Notes under the pieces: model-generated
What the model was told of the DNA's origin: nothing
The model's input: the letters and a program-made list of their open reading frames with translations, nothing else
Database searches by the model: none
Source of the DNA: Culturomica massiliensis
GTDB lineage: Bacteria; Bacteroidota; Bacteroidia; Bacteroidales; Marinifilaceae
DNA length: 64,000 nucleotides
Assembly: GCF_900091655.1 (NCBI RefSeq)
Contig: NZ_LT594621.1
Location: forward strand, 124,001-188,000
Reading direction: 5' to 3'
Part shown: piece after piece, positions 63,111-64,000 of the stretch
How the letters are laid out: each line of letters opens with the position of its first letter
How positions within the stretch are numbered: position 1 is the first letter of the stretch
Position numbers and translations under genes: made by a program

Positions 63111-64000
63111 TCAGATATCCAGTTTGACGACTGTAATGCCTGCCCCTCCTAGTTGTACTTGTTCGTCGGAGTAAGAACCGACGACGGGATTGGTACTAAG
63201 GTATTCGCGGATGATTTGCCGCAAGGCCCCGGTGCCTGTGCCGTGGAGGATGCGCAGGTTTTTGGAATCGAGCATTACGGCTTCATCGATAAATTCGGTG
63301 ACCTTTTGCAGGGCTTCGTCTCCCCGAAGGCCACGAACATCGATTTCCGGTTTGAACATCAGGCGTTTCTGACTCATATTTTCCCGGAAATCCGGATAGG
63401 CAGACCTGTTTGCCGGGCGGGTTTGCTTTTTGATCTGGTTGGCAGAGGCTTTACGGAGTTGTTCTACTGCAATCTGGGTACGAATGTTACCGAGTGCTAT
63501 CAGTGCTTTTCCGGCTTTGATGTCCAGAATTTCTCCGATGGCCTGGTTGGGTAGCTTGACATAATCTCCTTTTTGCAGGAGGAGGGATGTTTCTTTCTTG
63601 TCATATTCAGAAACGGTTTCTTTTTCGTTTTTTTTCTTTTTCCGGTTTTCCCGGTCTTTTATTTTTTCGATTTTCCGTTTCAGGCGTTCTTCTTCCTCTT
63701 CTTCAGAGAGCAATTTTTGTTTTTCTGCTTCCAGTTGTGCACGTACAATCCGGGTTTTTTCTTTCTCGGCCTGGCTTTCCCGGATTTCCCGGATGGTAGT
63801 TTCTATTGTTTTGTTGGCATTAGCAATAATTTCCTGTGCTTTAAGCTGGGCTTCCCGGATGATTTCTTTTCGTAGCCGGGAGGCTTCCTGGAGTTCGTTA
63901 CTGTATTTTGCGACGACATCATCCAGGCGTTTTTCATTTTCGTGGATTTTCCTTCGCTTTTCTTCCCAATAGCGTTTATCCCGGGCAATGTCTTTCAGGT
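63111..64000 (-). CDS. mutS2: endonuclease MutS2, C-terminal part (5' end outside window)
   Basis: The frame is open to base 64000. A charged coiled-coil region (LKDIARDKRYWEEKRRKIHE and LRKEIIREAQLKAQEIIANA types) leads into a KOW-like segment (GDYVKLPNQAIGEILDIKAGKALIALG). The Smr nuclease domain (EIDVRGLRGDEALQKVTEFIDEA ... ILHGTGTGALRQIIREYL) is at the end. MutS2 acts on branched DNA or collided ribosomes, depending on species. Its ATPase core is outside the window. Confidence 0.92.
   Translation of the reverse strand, partial: LKDIARDKRYWEEKRRKIHENEKRLDDVVAKYSNELQEASRLRKEIIREAQLKAQEIIANANKTIETTIREIRESQAEKEKTRIVRAQLEAEKQKLLSEEEEEERLKRKIEKIKDRENRKKKKNEKETVSEYDKKETSLLLQKGDYVKLPNQAIGEILDIKAGKALIALGNIRTQIAVEQLRKASANQIKKQTRPANRSAYPDFRENMSQKRLMFKPEIDVRGLRGDEALQKVTEFIDEAVMLDSKNLRILHGTGTGALRQIIREYLSTNPVVGSYSDEQVQLGGAGITVVKLDI

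Overview
The window looks like chromosome of an anaerobic gut Bacteroidales. The evidence is SusC/SusD pairs with an ECF sigma/FecR regulator, TAnnTTTG-type -7 promoter elements, an ATP synthase operon in the order beta-epsilon-a-c-b-delta-alpha-gamma, a fused nuoCD, and a Nuo operon without nuoE/F/G. The Odoribacteraceae (Odoribacter or a close relative) are my best guess; this is inference, and no rRNA or tRNA marker is present.

Layout. 1-14 kb is a peptide-use region. On the minus strand it holds a partial meaB, an exported C1 cysteine peptidase, SusD, SusC with an STN domain, an exported M28 metallopeptidase, FecR and an ECF sigma factor. Divergent on the plus strand are an OPT-family peptide transporter and peptidase T. 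14-18 kb holds two overlapping DUF3857/transglutaminase-like exported proteins, one of which has lost its catalytic residues. 18-29 kb is a small exported protein followed by nuoABCDHIJKLMN. 29-30 kb is a minus-strand envelope trio (YtxH-like, holin/YqjE-like, basic coiled-coil protein). 30.5-33.2 kb is a GLUG-repeat lipoprotein with an aspartyl protease-PDZ protein. 35.5-40.5 kb holds a C69 dipeptidase, an Xaa-Pro aminopeptidase and an AspT/YidE-type transporter. 41-48 kb is the F1Fo ATP synthase operon, 48.5-51.3 kb is trkAH potassium uptake, and 51.4-55 kb is comEC and a divIC-ruvX-def operon. 55-58.4 kb holds a YhiM-like membrane protein, rarA and kdsA. 60.6-62.9 kb is a BlaI/M56 (BlaR1-like) pair behind a three-site operator array. 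The window ends inside mutS2.

The most unusual structure is a family of intergenic repeats with a 157-bp tandem period. Each unit carries a small imperfect palindromic core with the word TGGGACGGACTCA. Two apparently identical 1470-bp IS4-type elements sit in exactly this 13-bp word, duplicate it, and lie in the same orientation relative to it. They face each other about 24 kb apart. In one array the interrupted core is inverted relative to its own flanks. The target choice and the inversion are the best candidates for something undescribed.

Functionally, the respiratory chain (Nuo, probably fed by ferredoxin or another non-NADH donor) and the ATP synthase form the energy backbone. Much of the rest concerns capture and hydrolysis of peptides (C1, M28, C69, Xaa-Pro aminopeptidase, PepT, OPT, SusCD), which suggests a peptide-fermenting lifestyle. 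No tRNA, rRNA, CRISPR array or prophage was recognised.
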